From: Candidatus Thiodictyon syntrophicum
GTDB lineage: Bacteria; Pseudomonadota; Gammaproteobacteria; Chromatiales; Chromatiaceae
Assembly: GCF_002813775.1 (NCBI RefSeq)
Contig: NZ_CP020370.1
Coordinates: forward strand, 3,373,501-3,437,500
Length of the DNA stretch: 64,000 bases
Direction of reading: 5' to 3'
Shown here: positions 9,996 to 18,580 of the stretch, one piece after another
Numbering within the stretch: the stretch's first letter is position 1
Layout of the letters: the number at the start of each line of letters is the position of its first letter
Notes under the pieces: generated by a model
Databases searched by the model: none
Seen by the model: the letters and a program-made list of their open reading frames with translations, nothing else
Told to the model about the DNA's origin: nothing
Program-made: the position numbers and the translations under genes

Positions 9996-11207
9996 TCAAT
10001 CGGCCGCCCGTTGCGGGCGCGCAATGCCGTAGCGCTTCATCTTCTGCCACAGCGTCTTGCGGCTGACGCCCAAGGCCGCCGCGGTGGTCGCCATGGCATA
10101 GCCCTGCGCCGCGAGCTCGGCCAGGATCGCCGCGCGTTCGCCCGACTGGGCCTGGGCCTTGAGACCAGCGCTCAGAGACAGGTCCGGCCCCGGGGGTCCC
10201 AGTGCCGACTCCAGATCGAGGGCCAGCGCGTCCCCCTAGCCCATGATGCAGGCGCGCTCCAGGGCGTGGTGCAGTTCGCGCACATTGCCCGGCCAGGGGT
10301 AACGCAGCAGCCGGTCGCGGTCGGCGCCGTGCAGGGTGCGGCGCTCCTGCGGGAACCGCCGGCCATGCTCGGCAACGAAGCGCTCCGCGAGCCACAGGAC
10401 GTCCTCCGGGCGCTCGCGCAGTGGCGGCAGGCGCAGATCCAGGACCCTGATCCGGTAATACAGGTCCTCCCGGAAGCGGCCGGCCCGTACCAGGGCGCCC
10501 AGATCCTGGTGCGTCGCGCAGACCACACGGGCCGGGACGCTCACGCTCTGGGTGCCGCCGATCCGGGTCAGGCTGCGCGATTGCAGCACCCGCAGCAGTC
10601 GCGATTGCAGGGCGAGCGGCATGTCGCCGATCTCGTCCAGGAACAGGATGCCCATCCCCGCGCGCTCGAAGACCCCGGCGCGGCGGCGCTCCGCGCCGGT
10701 GTAGGCGCCCTTCTCATGGCCGGCGAGATCCCCAGCGATGCCCCGCGCGCGCCCGCATCCGGCGCCGGCCCCGCCGCCGCGTCGGGCGTCTCCCGGGACC
10801 GCGCCTGATCCGTCTCCCGGACCAGGATGCGCAGCTTGTCCACCAGCGCCGTCGGGTCCAGCGGTTTGGTCAGGTAGTCCGCGGCGCCGAGCTTCAGCAG
10901 CCGCACCGTGTCCTCGATGTTCCCGCAGCCGGTGATGAAGACGCACGGCGGGGTCCGGTGCGCCTCCCGGCCGATGCGCTCGAAGAGCGTCATCCCGGAG
11001 CAGTCGGGCAGGTGGATGTCATAGCCGGAATTCGAGTCCGGGTCGGACCAGGCGAAGAGCCCGCCTTTCAGGTCTGCCAGGGGGGTGAGGCCCAAGCGCA
11101 GGGGGGGCGCTTGCCCCCGTGCCCTTGGCGGGCGCGGGCTCCACACGGACAGCCCGACCGGCACCCAAGGCGAAGAGGGCGCCGAGCAGTTCGCGACGGG
11201 AGATCAT
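9996..11207 (-). pseudogene. Composite pseudogene: PhnD-like binding protein fused by deletion to sigma-54 response regulator
   Basis: Reading on the minus strand from 11207, a Tat-like start (MISRRELLGALFALGA) leads, after a frameshift, to a phosphate/phosphonate-binding (PhnD-like) segment TPLADLKGGLFAWSDPDSNSGY. This continues without a break into a response-regulator receiver domain ([16 protein letters not shown], ending at the LTKPLDP lysine). The receiver then runs into an NtrC-type AAA+ domain beginning only at [11 protein letters not shown], so the Walker A region has been deleted. After [20 protein letters not shown] an in-frame TAG (about 10240) separates the Fis-type helix-turn-helix end (SRKTLWQKMKRYGIARPQ). 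At least two deletions, two frame changes and one stop are visible. The original operon probably held a binding protein, a kinase and an NtrC-type regulator. Confidence 0.8.
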
Positions 11208-11404
11208 GGTCAGGCGTGTCCCTGTGTAGCGGTGAACCCCGCCCTGGAAGACAGGTTCAGGGTTTGGTGTTACCCTTTTGTAACATGGCGCCCACTCGCG
11301 TGGCTAGGAGCCCAAGCCCTATGACGCAACATTCTCCCAACGACACCGCGGGTCGGAGAAGGTGCGATCAGAACTGATGTGGTGACCGAGATCCCGGGTA
11401 CGCT

Positions 11405-11467
11405 GTCGTTGTCGTTGTCGTAATCGAATAATCCGACCACGATTACGACAACGACAACGACAACGAC
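11405..11467. repeat. Hairpin of GTCGTTGTC / GACAACGAC units
   Basis: Left arm is (GTCGTT)n followed by GTCGTAATCG. The right arm is CGATTACGAC followed by (AACGAC)n. It can form a long near-perfect hairpin. A second full copy is at 51585-51690 and a degenerate one at about 38062-38108. The rest of 11208-11404 holds no recognisable gene. Confidence 0.75.
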
Positions 11468-11495
11468 GCCCGGTCCGTGAGAGCGTCCGGTAGCT

Positions 11496-11566
11496 GTAGG
11501 GTACGCATCGAGTACCCGGCTCCGGCGGTCGTGGCAGCTTGGCGGGTACGCGATGCGTACCCTACG
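11496..11566. repeat. GTAGGGTACGCATCG inverted repeat
   Basis: Arms GTAGGGTACGCATCG and CGATGCGTACCCTAC enclose a 40-base centre. Same family as 9853-9946. Confidence 0.7.
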
Positions 11567-11715
11567 ACTAAGGATAGGCGGACTGTCATGGGCGGGGGTG
11601 AGCGAGCCGATCATGACCGTTGGGGTGAAGAACGAACCCCAACAGTCTCGTGGTCGTGTCTCATCTCAACCATAGACTACCAAGCTGATTTGATCGGAAC
11701 GCCGGGAGTATCGCC

Positions 11716-11964
11716 ATGCATATTCATGTTCAAGTCCCCCCCAATCTGCCGGACGCCTTGCAGTGTACGCCCGAGGCGTTCGCTCAGGAAGCCAAGATGG
11801 CTATGGCCGTCAAGCTCTATGAAATGAAGCGGCTCTCATCCGGCATGGCGGCAACGCTGGTCGGTGTCAGCCGGGTCGCCTTTCTCATGCAGTTGCACCG
11901 CTATGGTGTTGCGGTGATCGACCTGAGTCCGGAAGACCTGGCATCGGATATTGCCAATGCCTGA
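11716..11964 (+). CDS. UPF0175 family protein, probable antitoxin
   Basis: 82 residues with the typical UPF0175 layout: an N-terminal strand (IHVQVPPNLPDAL), a helix (AQEAKMAMAVKLYEMKRLSSGMAATLVGVSRVAFLMQLHRYGV) that resembles a helix-turn-helix, and an acidic tail. Members are usually paired with PIN-like DUF3368 toxins. Here the end overlaps the start of such a gene by eight bases. The gene looks intact, so it may outlive its damaged partner. Confidence 0.85.
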   Translation: MHIHVQVPPNLPDALQCTPEAFAQEAKMAMAVKLYEMKRLSSGMAATLVGVSRVAFLMQLHRYGVAVIDLSPEDLASDIANA

Positions 11965-12223
11965 TATAGTACATTCACTCGTCACCAATACTACGCCATT
12001 GATTGCCTTAGCGGTCGGTGTTGGCAATCTCGATATCCTGCGCACGCTTTATGACCGGGTGGTCGTGCCTCTGGAGGTCTGTGAAGAGATCGTCGGTGTC
12101 CTGATCAAGGCCCGGCAGAGTGGCTACGATGTTTCTGTTCCCGAGGCCATCGAGCGGATGCGTGAACACGGGATCTGGCTGAGTAATGAGGTCGTACGCT
12201 ACGCCTTGGCTCAGCAAGTCTGA
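11957..12223 (+). pseudogene. DUF3368 PIN-like toxin with internal deletion
   Basis: Start ATG 11957 overlaps the antitoxin end. The first part (VTNTTPLIALAVGVGNLDILRTLYDRVVVPLEVCEEI) is the N-terminal half of a DUF3368 protein, although the usual DTSPL active-site motif reads NTTPL. The remainder (GVLIKARQSGYDVSVPEAIERMREHGIWLSNEVVRYAL) is the usual C-terminal end. The central 60-70 residues, which carry further catalytic aspartates, are missing. At 88 residues it is about half the family length. It is an in-frame deletion product and probably inactive. Confidence 0.75.
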
Positions 12224-12304
12224 CTGTCGATCCGGCCAGCAGGCCAAAGCCTCGTTACCGTTCGGTAACGCACGAAGGGACTGTCATCGACCCGCGGCGG
12301 GCAG

Positions 12305-12762
12305 ATGGCGAGCGTCATGTACAGCGGCGAGGGGTCCTCCCGCCAGCGCCTCTCCTATCCCAAGCTCTTTACCGGCGACGACTGGGTGGAGACCAATTCG
12401 GATCATGCCCTCAAGGATGAGGATTCCGAGGTCGCCGACACCCTGTTTCGGTGCCAACGGCTACGAGACCCAGACCAACTACTTCCTCGCCCACGCCATG
12501 CCCAACATGACCGGGCTCAGTATCAAGAAGAAACAGGAATCGCGGCCCACACCAGCGGCTTCGACACGGCCCTGGCCGCCAACCGTTTGAGCCTGAAGGA
12601 TTGCAGCAAGATCACCGGGGTGCCGGTCGCCGGTCTTCAGAAGGCCGCCGACTGGGCCTATGCCCCCAAGGCCGATGGCACGCGCAAGCGCACCATGCAC
12701 GGAGCACCGCGGCGGGCTCTTCGTGGTCAACATCGATCTCTACCACCAAGCGGCGGCGGTTC
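12305..12762 (+). pseudogene. Arsenite oxidase large subunit (AioA-like) relic
   Basis: Four pieces in changing frames resemble the molybdopterin subunit of arsenite oxidase. They are [19 protein letters not shown], then [19 protein letters not shown], then [20 protein letters not shown] running to [28 protein letters not shown], and finally [13 protein letters not shown]. Order agrees with the family, but long stretches between the pieces are gone. Assignment rests on remembered family motifs, so it could be another member of the same oxidoreductase superfamily. The neighbouring moaA and the ars operon at 18.8-23 kb fit an arsenic-metabolising ancestor. Confidence 0.55.
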
Positions 12763-12768
12763 CTGACG

Positions 12769-12888
12769 ACCTGAGTCATCGGACCCGGCCGCCGGTCGCG
12801 GCCGGGGGTCGCCCCTACGGCGTAGGAGCGGCCCCCCGGCCGCGACGGGTTGTCGCACGGGCGCGTGGCCGCAGTTATGATCGAGGCC
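12769..12888. repeat. Short mobile-like element with DUF6399-type ends (copy B)
   Basis: The degenerate left end (GAGTCATCGGACCCGGCC) and the right end (GGCCGCAGTTATGATCGAGG) flank a strong palindrome, CGGCCGGGGGTCGCCCCTAC / GTAGGAGCGGCCCCCCGG. The palindrome is shared with copy G at 46950-47081. The element separates the AioA-like relic from moaA. Confidence 0.6.
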
Positions 12889-12951
12889 GGGCCGCCGCCC
12901 CGTCCGCAACGTTCAACCAGCGAGAGGCAAGTCGATGAAAAGACCAGCGCC

Positions 12952-13950
12952 ATGACGACCGAGCCGATGACCGAACCCTTGACCGACCCCTTCGGCCGCC
13001 GGATCGCCTATCTGCGCCTCTCCGTCACCGACCGCTGCGACCTGCGCTGCGGTTACTGCCTGCCCAAAGGCTTCAAGGGCTTCGAGGAGCCCGAACACTG
13101 GCTCGATTTCGCCGAGATCACGCGCGTGGTGGGCGTCTTCACCCGGCTCGGCGTCCGCCATGTCCGCCTGACCGGCGGCGAACCCCTGGTGCGGCGCGAC
13201 CTGCCGCGGCTCGCCGCGCGCCTGGCCGCCCTGCCGGGCCTGGACGATCTGTCCCTGTCCAGCAACTGCACCCGGATGGAGGCCTTGGCCGAACCCCTCT
13301 ATCAGGCCGGCGTGCGGCGCCTGAATGCCAGCCTCGACAGCCTGCGGCCCGAGGTCTTTGCCCAGGTGACCGGGGGGCGGCTCGACCAGGTATTGCGCGG
13401 TCTTGCCGCCGCCCGCCGGGCGGGATTCAAGCCGATCCGCATCAACACCGTCGTCATGGCGGGGGTCAACGACGGGGAGGTCGAGCAGCTCCTAGAGTTC
13501 TGCGCCCAGCATGGCTTCACCCTGCGTCTCATCGAGACCATGCCCATGGGCAGTACCGGCCAGGCCGCCCAAAACCAGTATGTCGACCTGCGCCGGATCA
13601 AGGAACGCCTGGAGCGTCGCTACCCACTGATCCCGGACCTGCTGCCCGGCGGCGGCCCGGCACGCTATTACCGCCTCGGTGCGAGCGACACCCGCGTCGG
13701 CTTCATCACCCCGCTGTCCCAACATTTCTGCGCGACCTGCAACCGGGTCCGACTCACCGTGGACGGCACCCTGCATCTGTGCCTGGGCCAGGAGAACAGC
13801 TATCCCTTGCGGGCCCTGCTGCGCGCCGGCGTCACGGACGAGGACCTGGCCGCGCACCTGCGCGAAGCGATCACGCGCAAACCCGAGCGCCACGAATTCA
13901 ATGAACGGCCCGCGCAGGTTGTTCGCTTTATGGCCCAGACCGGGGGTTGA
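12952..13950 (+). CDS. moaA: GTP 3',8-cyclase MoaA (molybdenum cofactor biosynthesis)
   Basis: Radical-SAM enzyme that converts GTP to the cyclic intermediate of molybdopterin synthesis. The N-terminal cluster motif C-x3-C-x2-C is at Cys29, Cys33 and Cys36 (DRCDLRCGYC). The SAM-binding TGGEPL block and the C-terminal second cluster (CATCNRVRLT...LCLG) are both present, and the 332-residue length is normal. The chain ends in GG, as in MoaA. The start at 12952 avoids an extended frame that would run back through copy B of the repeat element. No other moa or moe genes lie nearby. Confidence 0.95.
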   Translation: MTTEPMTEPLTDPFGRRIAYLRLSVTDRCDLRCGYCLPKGFKGFEEPEHWLDFAEITRVVGVFTRLGVRHVRLTGGEPLVRRDLPRLAARLAALPGLDDLSLSSNCTRMEALAEPLYQAGVRRLNASLDSLRPEVFAQVTGGRLDQVLRGLAAARRAGFKPIRINTVVMAGVNDGEVEQLLEFCAQHGFTLRLIETMPMGSTGQAAQNQYVDLRRIKERLERRYPLIPDLLPGGGPARYYRLGASDTRVGFITPLSQHFCATCNRVRLTVDGTLHLCLGQENSYPLRALLRAGVTDEDLAAHLREAITRKPERHEFNERPAQVVRFMAQTGG

Positions 13951-13987
13951 CCAATGTCGGCGGGTCGTCCCGGCGGACGGGATGCCC

Positions 13988-14086
13988 GGCCTCGGTCATA
14001 ATCCCGACCGATCAGCCAACGGCGAGGTCTGCGGTCCGCACAGCGGACCCTACGGCCCCGCCCCCGTAGGGTCCGCTGTGCGGACC
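13988..14086. repeat. Half DUF6399-type end plus GGTCCGCACAGCGGACC palindrome
   Basis: A left end (CCTCGGTCATAATCCCGACC, 13988-14009) is followed by the palindrome GGTCCGCACAGCGGACCCTA / TAGGGTCCGCTGTGCGGACC at 14033-14086. The same palindrome is found at 24359-24468 (inside a gene), 35007-35029 (one arm) and 50005-50058. Confidence 0.75.
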
Positions 14087-14153
14087 AGAGCACTCATGTA
14101 CGAAGGATCGGGGCTTGTGTTTAATCGGGGAAAATCCCAAGAGAAGGTAAGCC

Positions 14154-17100
14154 ATGAGCGAAGAGAAAGCCTCTCTATCCGACGGCTCCGACTACTCCTG
14201 CGGGTGGTGGCAAGGCGCGTCGCAGCCAGTCTTGGTCAGTGCGACGATCGATTTTGGCCAGGTCGCGGATGCTGCACGGGACGAAACCGCGTTGAAGACC
14301 TGTCGCACGCTCATCGAGCGGGCGGCTCGGCTCGCCGAGCAGGGCGATCCGGAGTCGCTCGCCGCCGCGGTGGCGGCCTACGACGAGGTGATTGTGCTGG
14401 GTGCTGTGCTCGACTTGTCGGCGCCTGAGGAGCGGCGGGAACTGGCGGTGGCCCACAACGGAAAAGGCATCGCACTCGGGAAGCTTGCGACCCCGGCCAC
14501 GCTGGGGGTGGCGGTAGACGCCTATGACGAGGCGATCAGGCTGCTCCGGAGGCTCGACCTCTCGGTGGCCCAGTACCGCAACGACCTGGCCACGGCCTGC
14601 TCGAACAAGGGCACCGTGCTCGCAGCCCAGGGCACTCCGGCTGCGTTGGCGGCGGCGGTGGACGCCCATGACGAGGCGATCGGGCTGCGCCGGGGGCTTG
14701 ACCTCTCGGTGGCCAAGTACCGCAACGCCCTGGCCGCGGCCTGCTCAAACAAAGGCAACGCGCTCGCAGCCCAGGGTACTCCGGCCGCGCTGGCGGCGGC
14801 GGTGGCCGCCCATGACGAGGCGATCGGGCTGCGCCGGGGGCTCGACCTCTCGGTGGCCGAGTACCGCAGCGACCTGGCCGGGGCCCACACGAACAAGGGC
14901 ATCGCGCTCGCAGCCCAGGGCACCCCGGCTGCGCTGGCGGCGGCGGTGGCCGCCCATGACGAGGCGATCGGGCTCTTCCAGGGACTCGATCTCTCGGTGG
15001 CCGAGTACCGCAACGCCCTGGCCGCGGCCTACACCAACAAGGGCATCGCGCTCGCAGCCCAGGGCACCCCGGCTGCGCTGGCGGCGGCGGTGGACGCCCA
15101 TAACGAGGCGATCGGCCTGCGTCGGGGGCTCGACCCGTCGGTGGCCGAGTACCACAACGCCCTGGCCACGGCCTGCTCGAACAAGGGCAACGCGCTCGCA
15201 GCCCAGGGCAGCCCGGCCGCGCTGGCGGCGGCGGTGGACGCCTATGACGAGTCGATCGGGCTGCGCCGGGGGCTCGACCTCTCGGTGGCGGAGTACCGCA
15301 ACGACCTGGCCAAGGCCTGCTCGAACAAGGGCAACGCGCTCCAAGCCCAAGGCACCCCGGCCGCGCTGGCGGCGGCGGTGGACGCCCATGACGAGGCGAT
15401 CGGGCTGCGCCGGGGGCTCGACCTCTCGGTGGCCGAGTACCGCAGCGACCTGGCCGCGGCCTGCTTGAACAAGGGCAACGCGCTTCGAGCCCAGGGCACC
15501 CCGGCCGCGCTGGCGGCGGCGGTGGACGTCTATGACGAGGCGATCGGGCTTGCAGCCGTTCCGGAAGATCGCCCGGAAGATGCGCTACGGATCGACCGCG
15601 CCGAGGCTGAAGCAAAGGCTTTCAACAACAAGGCCATCGCCTTGCTCCATCTCGACGACCCGATGGCCGCCCAGGACTCGGCCGACGAGGGACTGAGCCG
15701 TCTGCGTGAGCTGGAATCCCATGGGCTCTATACGCTGAGACCACTGCGCGAAATCCTGTTCGGAGTGACCCTCACCTGCTCCCTCGCCGCCCGCCAACCC
15801 CAGTTCCTCCCCGAGATCATCCTGGAGCACCTGGACCCCGACCAGCCCGGCAGCGCCCCCGCCTCGGCCGCCATGCACCGCTCCGCCGTGAACGCGCTGC
15901 AACAGGGCATGGCCCAGTATCTCCAAACCCCGCGCCAATCGCACCGCGCCGCCGAGTTGGTCCCGGCCGCCCAACGCCTCGCCGAGATCCGCGCGCTCTA
16001 TTTCGGCGGCACCGCCGAGAGCGCGCGCATGCAAGCCGAGGACCTGGAGCGGCGCGGCGACCCGGACGGGGCCCGGCGCGTGCTCCAGGACTATCTCGCC
16101 GCCCGCCCGCTGGACCCCGAGGGCCGGCTTGCGTTCGCGCAGTTCCATGCCCGCCGCCGCGACTGGACTGCGGCCGGGCTCTGCCGGCAGGACGCCGCCG
16201 CGCTCCTGGTGCAGCAGGCGCCAACGGATGCCGACCGCGCTGGGATCGCCACCCGGGTCGGCTGGATCGCCGGCCTGCTGCTCGACCGCAAGCTCATGAC
16301 CCTCGCGTTCGACTCGCCGCGGGGGGCGGCCGACACCCGGGGGCTGCTGGCGCAGAGCGATGCACTGCACGCCTGGCTGATGCGCGACTTCCGCGACCGG
16401 CTCTTCGCACCGATCCCGGGCGCGCCGGCCGATCCTCCCGACCGGGACGGCTGGCTTCCGGTGCTGGACGCTGAGCTTGACGCGGTCTGGGTGCCCTTCG
16501 CCGAGCACCGCCAGGGGACCCTGGACGCCTGGCTCGCCCGGGCCGACCGGCAGGCGCGCGAGCAGGCCGGGCAAGACCTCGAGTCGATGACACTCGCGAT
16601 GCAGCGCACCCTGGTCGCGGGTCTGCCGGTCCGCTGGTCGGGGTTCGCCGAAGCGCTCGCCCATACCTGGACCGAGATCTGGTCTGCGCGCAGCCAAGCC
16701 TGGCGCGCGGCCGACCCCGCCGGGCGCGAGCGCATCGAGTCCGAGATCGGCACCGCGCTCGCCTACCGGGTGGCCGAGGAGAGCGGCAAGGTCGCCGACG
16801 GCGAGCTGGCCGAGGCCTGCGGCCGGCTGCGCGACCTGCTCGGGCGGGTCTGGGACCAGGCGCTCGCGGACCCGGAGCGGCGCTTCCTGGCCATGGCCCT
16901 GCGCTGTCTGGGCGAGGACGGGCTCGCGCGCTATGCCGGGCTGGAACTGGGGCTCGCGGTGGAGTGGAGCCTGGGCCACCGGCTCTTCGCGCCGCTGCGG
17001 GCGCACTGGCGGGCGGGCGCACCCGAGCGCGGCGCGGTCAAGGCCGCCGAGTATTTCGGACTGGCGCAGGCCAAGCGCGACATCGCGGTCCCGCTCCTGG

Positions 17101-17468
17101 GCTTTCTCGACGGCCAGCGGGGCCAGCTCGACCTGGGGCCCATGGTCGCCTGGCTCCAGAAGGCGATCACGGGCCTGTCACCGGGTGAAACCCCAGCCGA
17201 ACGGCAACTGCGCGAATTCGTCCGCGGGGTCATGGCCGCGCTGCTTCCCAACCCCGCGCCCCTGCTCGCGCCCGCGCCCTTGGTCCGGGTGCCCCGCGCC
17301 CAGGCACTGGAGGATCTCAGAAAGCTGCGCAACGACTGCGCTCACCCCAACGAGGTGCCGACCCGTGAGCGGCTCGACGGTGCCTGGGCGAGCGTGGTCG
17401 CGGACGAGGCGGATGCCTTCTACCGCTATTTCGGTCTGGCACTGCTGGCCCCGGACGCCTGGGGGTAG
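14154..17468 (+). CDS. Large TPR-repeat protein with C-terminal HEPN-type RNxxxH motif
   Basis: 1104 residues. Residues ~65-470 consist of nine TPR-like units of 48 residues (NKGxALAAQGTPAALAAAVDAHDEAIGLRRGLDLSVAEYRxxLA). The central ones are almost identical in DNA with an exact 144-base period between about 14500 and 15550. A helical central region (about 480-1000) has no clear relative that I can name. The last 60 residues contain LRKLRNDCAHPNE, with Arg1059-Asn-x3-His1064. This fits the R-[N/D/H]-x3-H catalytic motif of HEPN ribonucleases, though HEPN-like folds without nuclease activity also exist. No signal peptide or membrane helix is seen. I infer a possible TPR-sensor/HEPN-effector protein; a plain scaffold role is the alternative. 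Confidence 0.75.
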   Translation: MSEEKASLSDGSDYSCGWWQGASQPVLVSATIDFGQVADAARDETALKTCRTLIERAARLAEQGDPESLAAAVAAYDEVIVLGAVLDLSAPEERRELAVAHNGKGIALGKLATPATLGVAVDAYDEAIRLLRRLDLSVAQYRNDLATACSNKGTVLAAQGTPAALAAAVDAHDEAIGLRRGLDLSVAKYRNALAAACSNKGNALAAQGTPAALAAAVAAHDEAIGLRRGLDLSVAEYRSDLAGAHTNKGIALAAQGTPAALAAAVAAHDEAIGLFQGLDLSVAEYRNALAAAYTNKGIALAAQGTPAALAAAVDAHNEAIGLRRGLDPSVAEYHNALATACSNKGNALAAQGSPAALAAAVDAYDESIGLRRGLDLSVAEYRNDLAKACSNKGNALQAQGTPAALAAAVDAHDEAIGLRRGLDLSVAEYRSDLAAACLNKGNALRAQGTPAALAAAVDVYDEAIGLAAVPEDRPEDALRIDRAEAEAKAFNNKAIALLHLDDPMAAQDSADEGLSRLRELESHGLYTLRPLREILFGVTLTCSLAARQPQFLPEIILEHLDPDQPGSAPASAAMHRSAVNALQQGMAQYLQTPRQSHRAAELVPAAQRLAEIRALYFGGTAESARMQAEDLERRGDPDGARRVLQDYLAARPLDPEGRLAFAQFHARRRDWTAAGLCRQDAAALLVQQAPTDADRAGIATRVGWIAGLLLDRKLMTLAFDSPRGAADTRGLLAQSDALHAWLMRDFRDRLFAPIPGAPADPPDRDGWLPVLDAELDAVWVPFAEHRQGTLDAWLARADRQAREQAGQDLESMTLAMQRTLVAGLPVRWSGFAEALAHTWTEIWSARSQAWRAADPAGRERIESEIGTALAYRVAEESGKVADGELAEACGRLRDLLGRVWDQALADPERRFLAMALRCLGEDGLARYAGLELGLAVEWSLGHRLFAPLRAHWRAGAPERGAVKAAEYFGLAQAKRDIAVPLLGFLDGQRGQLDLGPMVAWLQKAITGLSPGETPAERQLREFVRGVMAALLPNPAPLLAPAPLVRVPRAQALEDLRKLRNDCAHPNEVPTRERLDGAWASVVADEADAFYRYFGLALLAPDAWG
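14500..15550 (+). repeat. Tandem 144-bp coding repeats
   Basis: The word ACGAGGCGATCGGGCTGCGC recurs with a spacing of 144 bases (for example at 14671 and 14815). About seven near-identical units code for the TPR array. Their similarity indicates recent expansion or gene conversion and makes copy number prone to change and to assembly error. Confidence 0.9.
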
Positions 17469-17533
17469 TGCCGCCGTACCGAGGCCCTGAACCCGCTGCC
17501 ATTGAGTCAAGCCGCACGCGCGGACCGCGTTCC

Positions 17534-17711
17534 GGCCTCGATCATAATCCCGGCCACTGGGAGCACCGCACCCCAGTGCGGCGCGATCTCGCTGGCGACC
17601 GCTGCGTTGCATGCTGCGGACAGGCCGGGCCGCACTGGGGTGCGGCGCTCCCAGTCGGTCGGCCTGAAGGCCGACCGACACACCGCGGTGGCCGGAACGC
17701 TGATCGAGGCC
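17534..17711. repeat. Short mobile-like element with DUF6399-type ends (copy D)
   Basis: Left end CCTCGATCATAATCCCGGCC, right end GGCCGGAACGCTGATCGAGG. Inside are two arms of the GCACCCCAGTGCGGC palindrome (about 17563-17590 and 17630-17655). It is immediately followed at 17726-17785 by an AAGGCTTCAGCCTT palindrome. Together they fill the gap between the TPR gene and the HigA-type gene. Confidence 0.75.
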
Positions 17712-17725
17712 CGCGTTCCCGGCGA

Positions 17726-17785
17726 CTGGAGTCCAAGGCTTCAGCCTTGGCGCCCCTCCAAGGCTGAAGCCTTGGACTCCAGGAG
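17726..17785. repeat. GGAGTCCAAGGCTTCAGCCTTGG palindrome family member
   Basis: Two arms (GTCCAAGGCTTCAGCCTTGG and its complement), each itself palindromic, can form a clover-leaf-like structure. Other members are at 8486-8541, 34596-34650 and 46766-46823. Confidence 0.8.
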
Positions 17786-17864
17786 GTAGCGTGCGTTGCG
17801 TGCTCGAACCGCATCTGAGTGCGAACGCTGCGGTTCATTCGTCACCGCGTCCCGCGGACTCCCG

Positions 17865-18146
17865 TCAGGCCGCCAGTTCGATGCGAATATGCCGCCCCAA
17901 CGCCTTGGCGGCCTTCTCCAGCGTCAGCAGGGTCACGGAGGTATTGTCCGGGTCCAGTAGGCGATCCAGGGCGCTGCGGCTGGTACCCATGCGCCGCGCC
18001 AGGTCGGCCTTGGTCAACTGCTGTTGCGCCATTTCCTGCTCCAGCCGGAAGGCGATGACGCGCTTGATGGCGATGGCTTCGGATTGTGCAAGCAGTTGTT
18101 CCTCGCCAAGAAAGGAATCGAGGCTGCTACCCATGTGCTCGTTCAT
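17865..18146 (-). CDS. HigA-type XRE antitoxin
   Basis: 93 residues with an XRE-type helix-turn-helix (EMAQQQLTKADLARRMGTSRSALDRLLDP) followed by a short tail (KALGRHIRIELAA) typical of HigA-like antitoxins. It starts 15 bases after the stop of the toxin gene upstream on the same strand, the toxin-first order of higBA loci. It probably represses the shared promoter and neutralises the toxin. Confidence 0.9.
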   Translation of the reverse strand: MNEHMGSSLDSFLGEEQLLAQSEAIAIKRVIAFRLEQEMAQQQLTKADLARRMGTSRSALDRLLDPDNTSVTLLTLEKAAKALGRHIRIELAA

Positions 18147-18161
18147 TGATGCACCGCTTGT

Positions 18162-18506
18162 TCAGGGGTCAAGCGCCGCTCTGCGGTGCCTGGCCAGGTC
18201 GAGGTCACTGGCCGGGGTCTTCTGGGATTTCTTGATGAATCCATGCAGCAGAACCATGCGGCGGTCGGACACGGTAAAGATGATGCGTGCGATTCGCTGA
18301 TCCAGTCGCGAACGCACCTCCCACAACCCCGGCTCAAGCTTGCGGACGACCGGCATTCCGACCGGCCAACCGAACTGGACGGTCTTCAGGTCCGCACCGA
18401 TGGCACCCTTGTCGTTCCTGGATAAGCTCTTGAGCCAGTCACGCACGGGTTCCGTGCCGACGTCGGCCCGGAAAAAGACGACATCAAGGATCGGCTCAAG
18501 CGGCAT
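18162..18506 (-). CDS. HigB/RelE-type toxin (phage Gp49-like family)
   Basis: 114 residues from ATG 18506. It has the features of the Gp49-like branch of RelE-fold mRNA interferases: ADVGTEPVRDWLKSLSRNDKGAIGADLKTVQFGWPVGMPVVRKLEPGLWEVRSRL, then RIIFTVSDRRMVLLHGFIKKSQKTP, with the basic residues that bind ribosome and mRNA. The frame is intact. The longer upstream extension (to 18755) is rejected because it runs through unrelated relic sequence. It forms an operon with the antitoxin downstream. Confidence 0.9.
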   Translation of the reverse strand: MPLEPILDVVFFRADVGTEPVRDWLKSLSRNDKGAIGADLKTVQFGWPVGMPVVRKLEPGLWEVRSRLDQRIARIIFTVSDRRMVLLHGFIKKSQKTPASDLDLARHRRAALDP

Positions 18507-18580
18507 GGTTGCTAGCGTACCATTTTTGGTGCGCCGTGCAAATCGGCGGCACAAGGGGCCAGGGTCGGCCGCTTTGCCTG

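Noticed and set aside
11405..11467. GTCGTT runs considered as a short CRISPR or an origin iteron array
   Set aside because: The units are six bases long, back to back, in two facing arms; no dnaA, rep or cas gene is adjacent.
14500..15550. Possible CRISPR array from regular repetition
   Set aside because: Period of 144 bases with no unique spacers, and the repeats are codon-phased and code for TPR units.
14536..15615. Minus-strand repetitive ORF resembling a Pro/Arg-rich repeat protein
   Set aside because: Mirror of the 144-bp TPR coding repeats; no independent start or ribosome-binding site.
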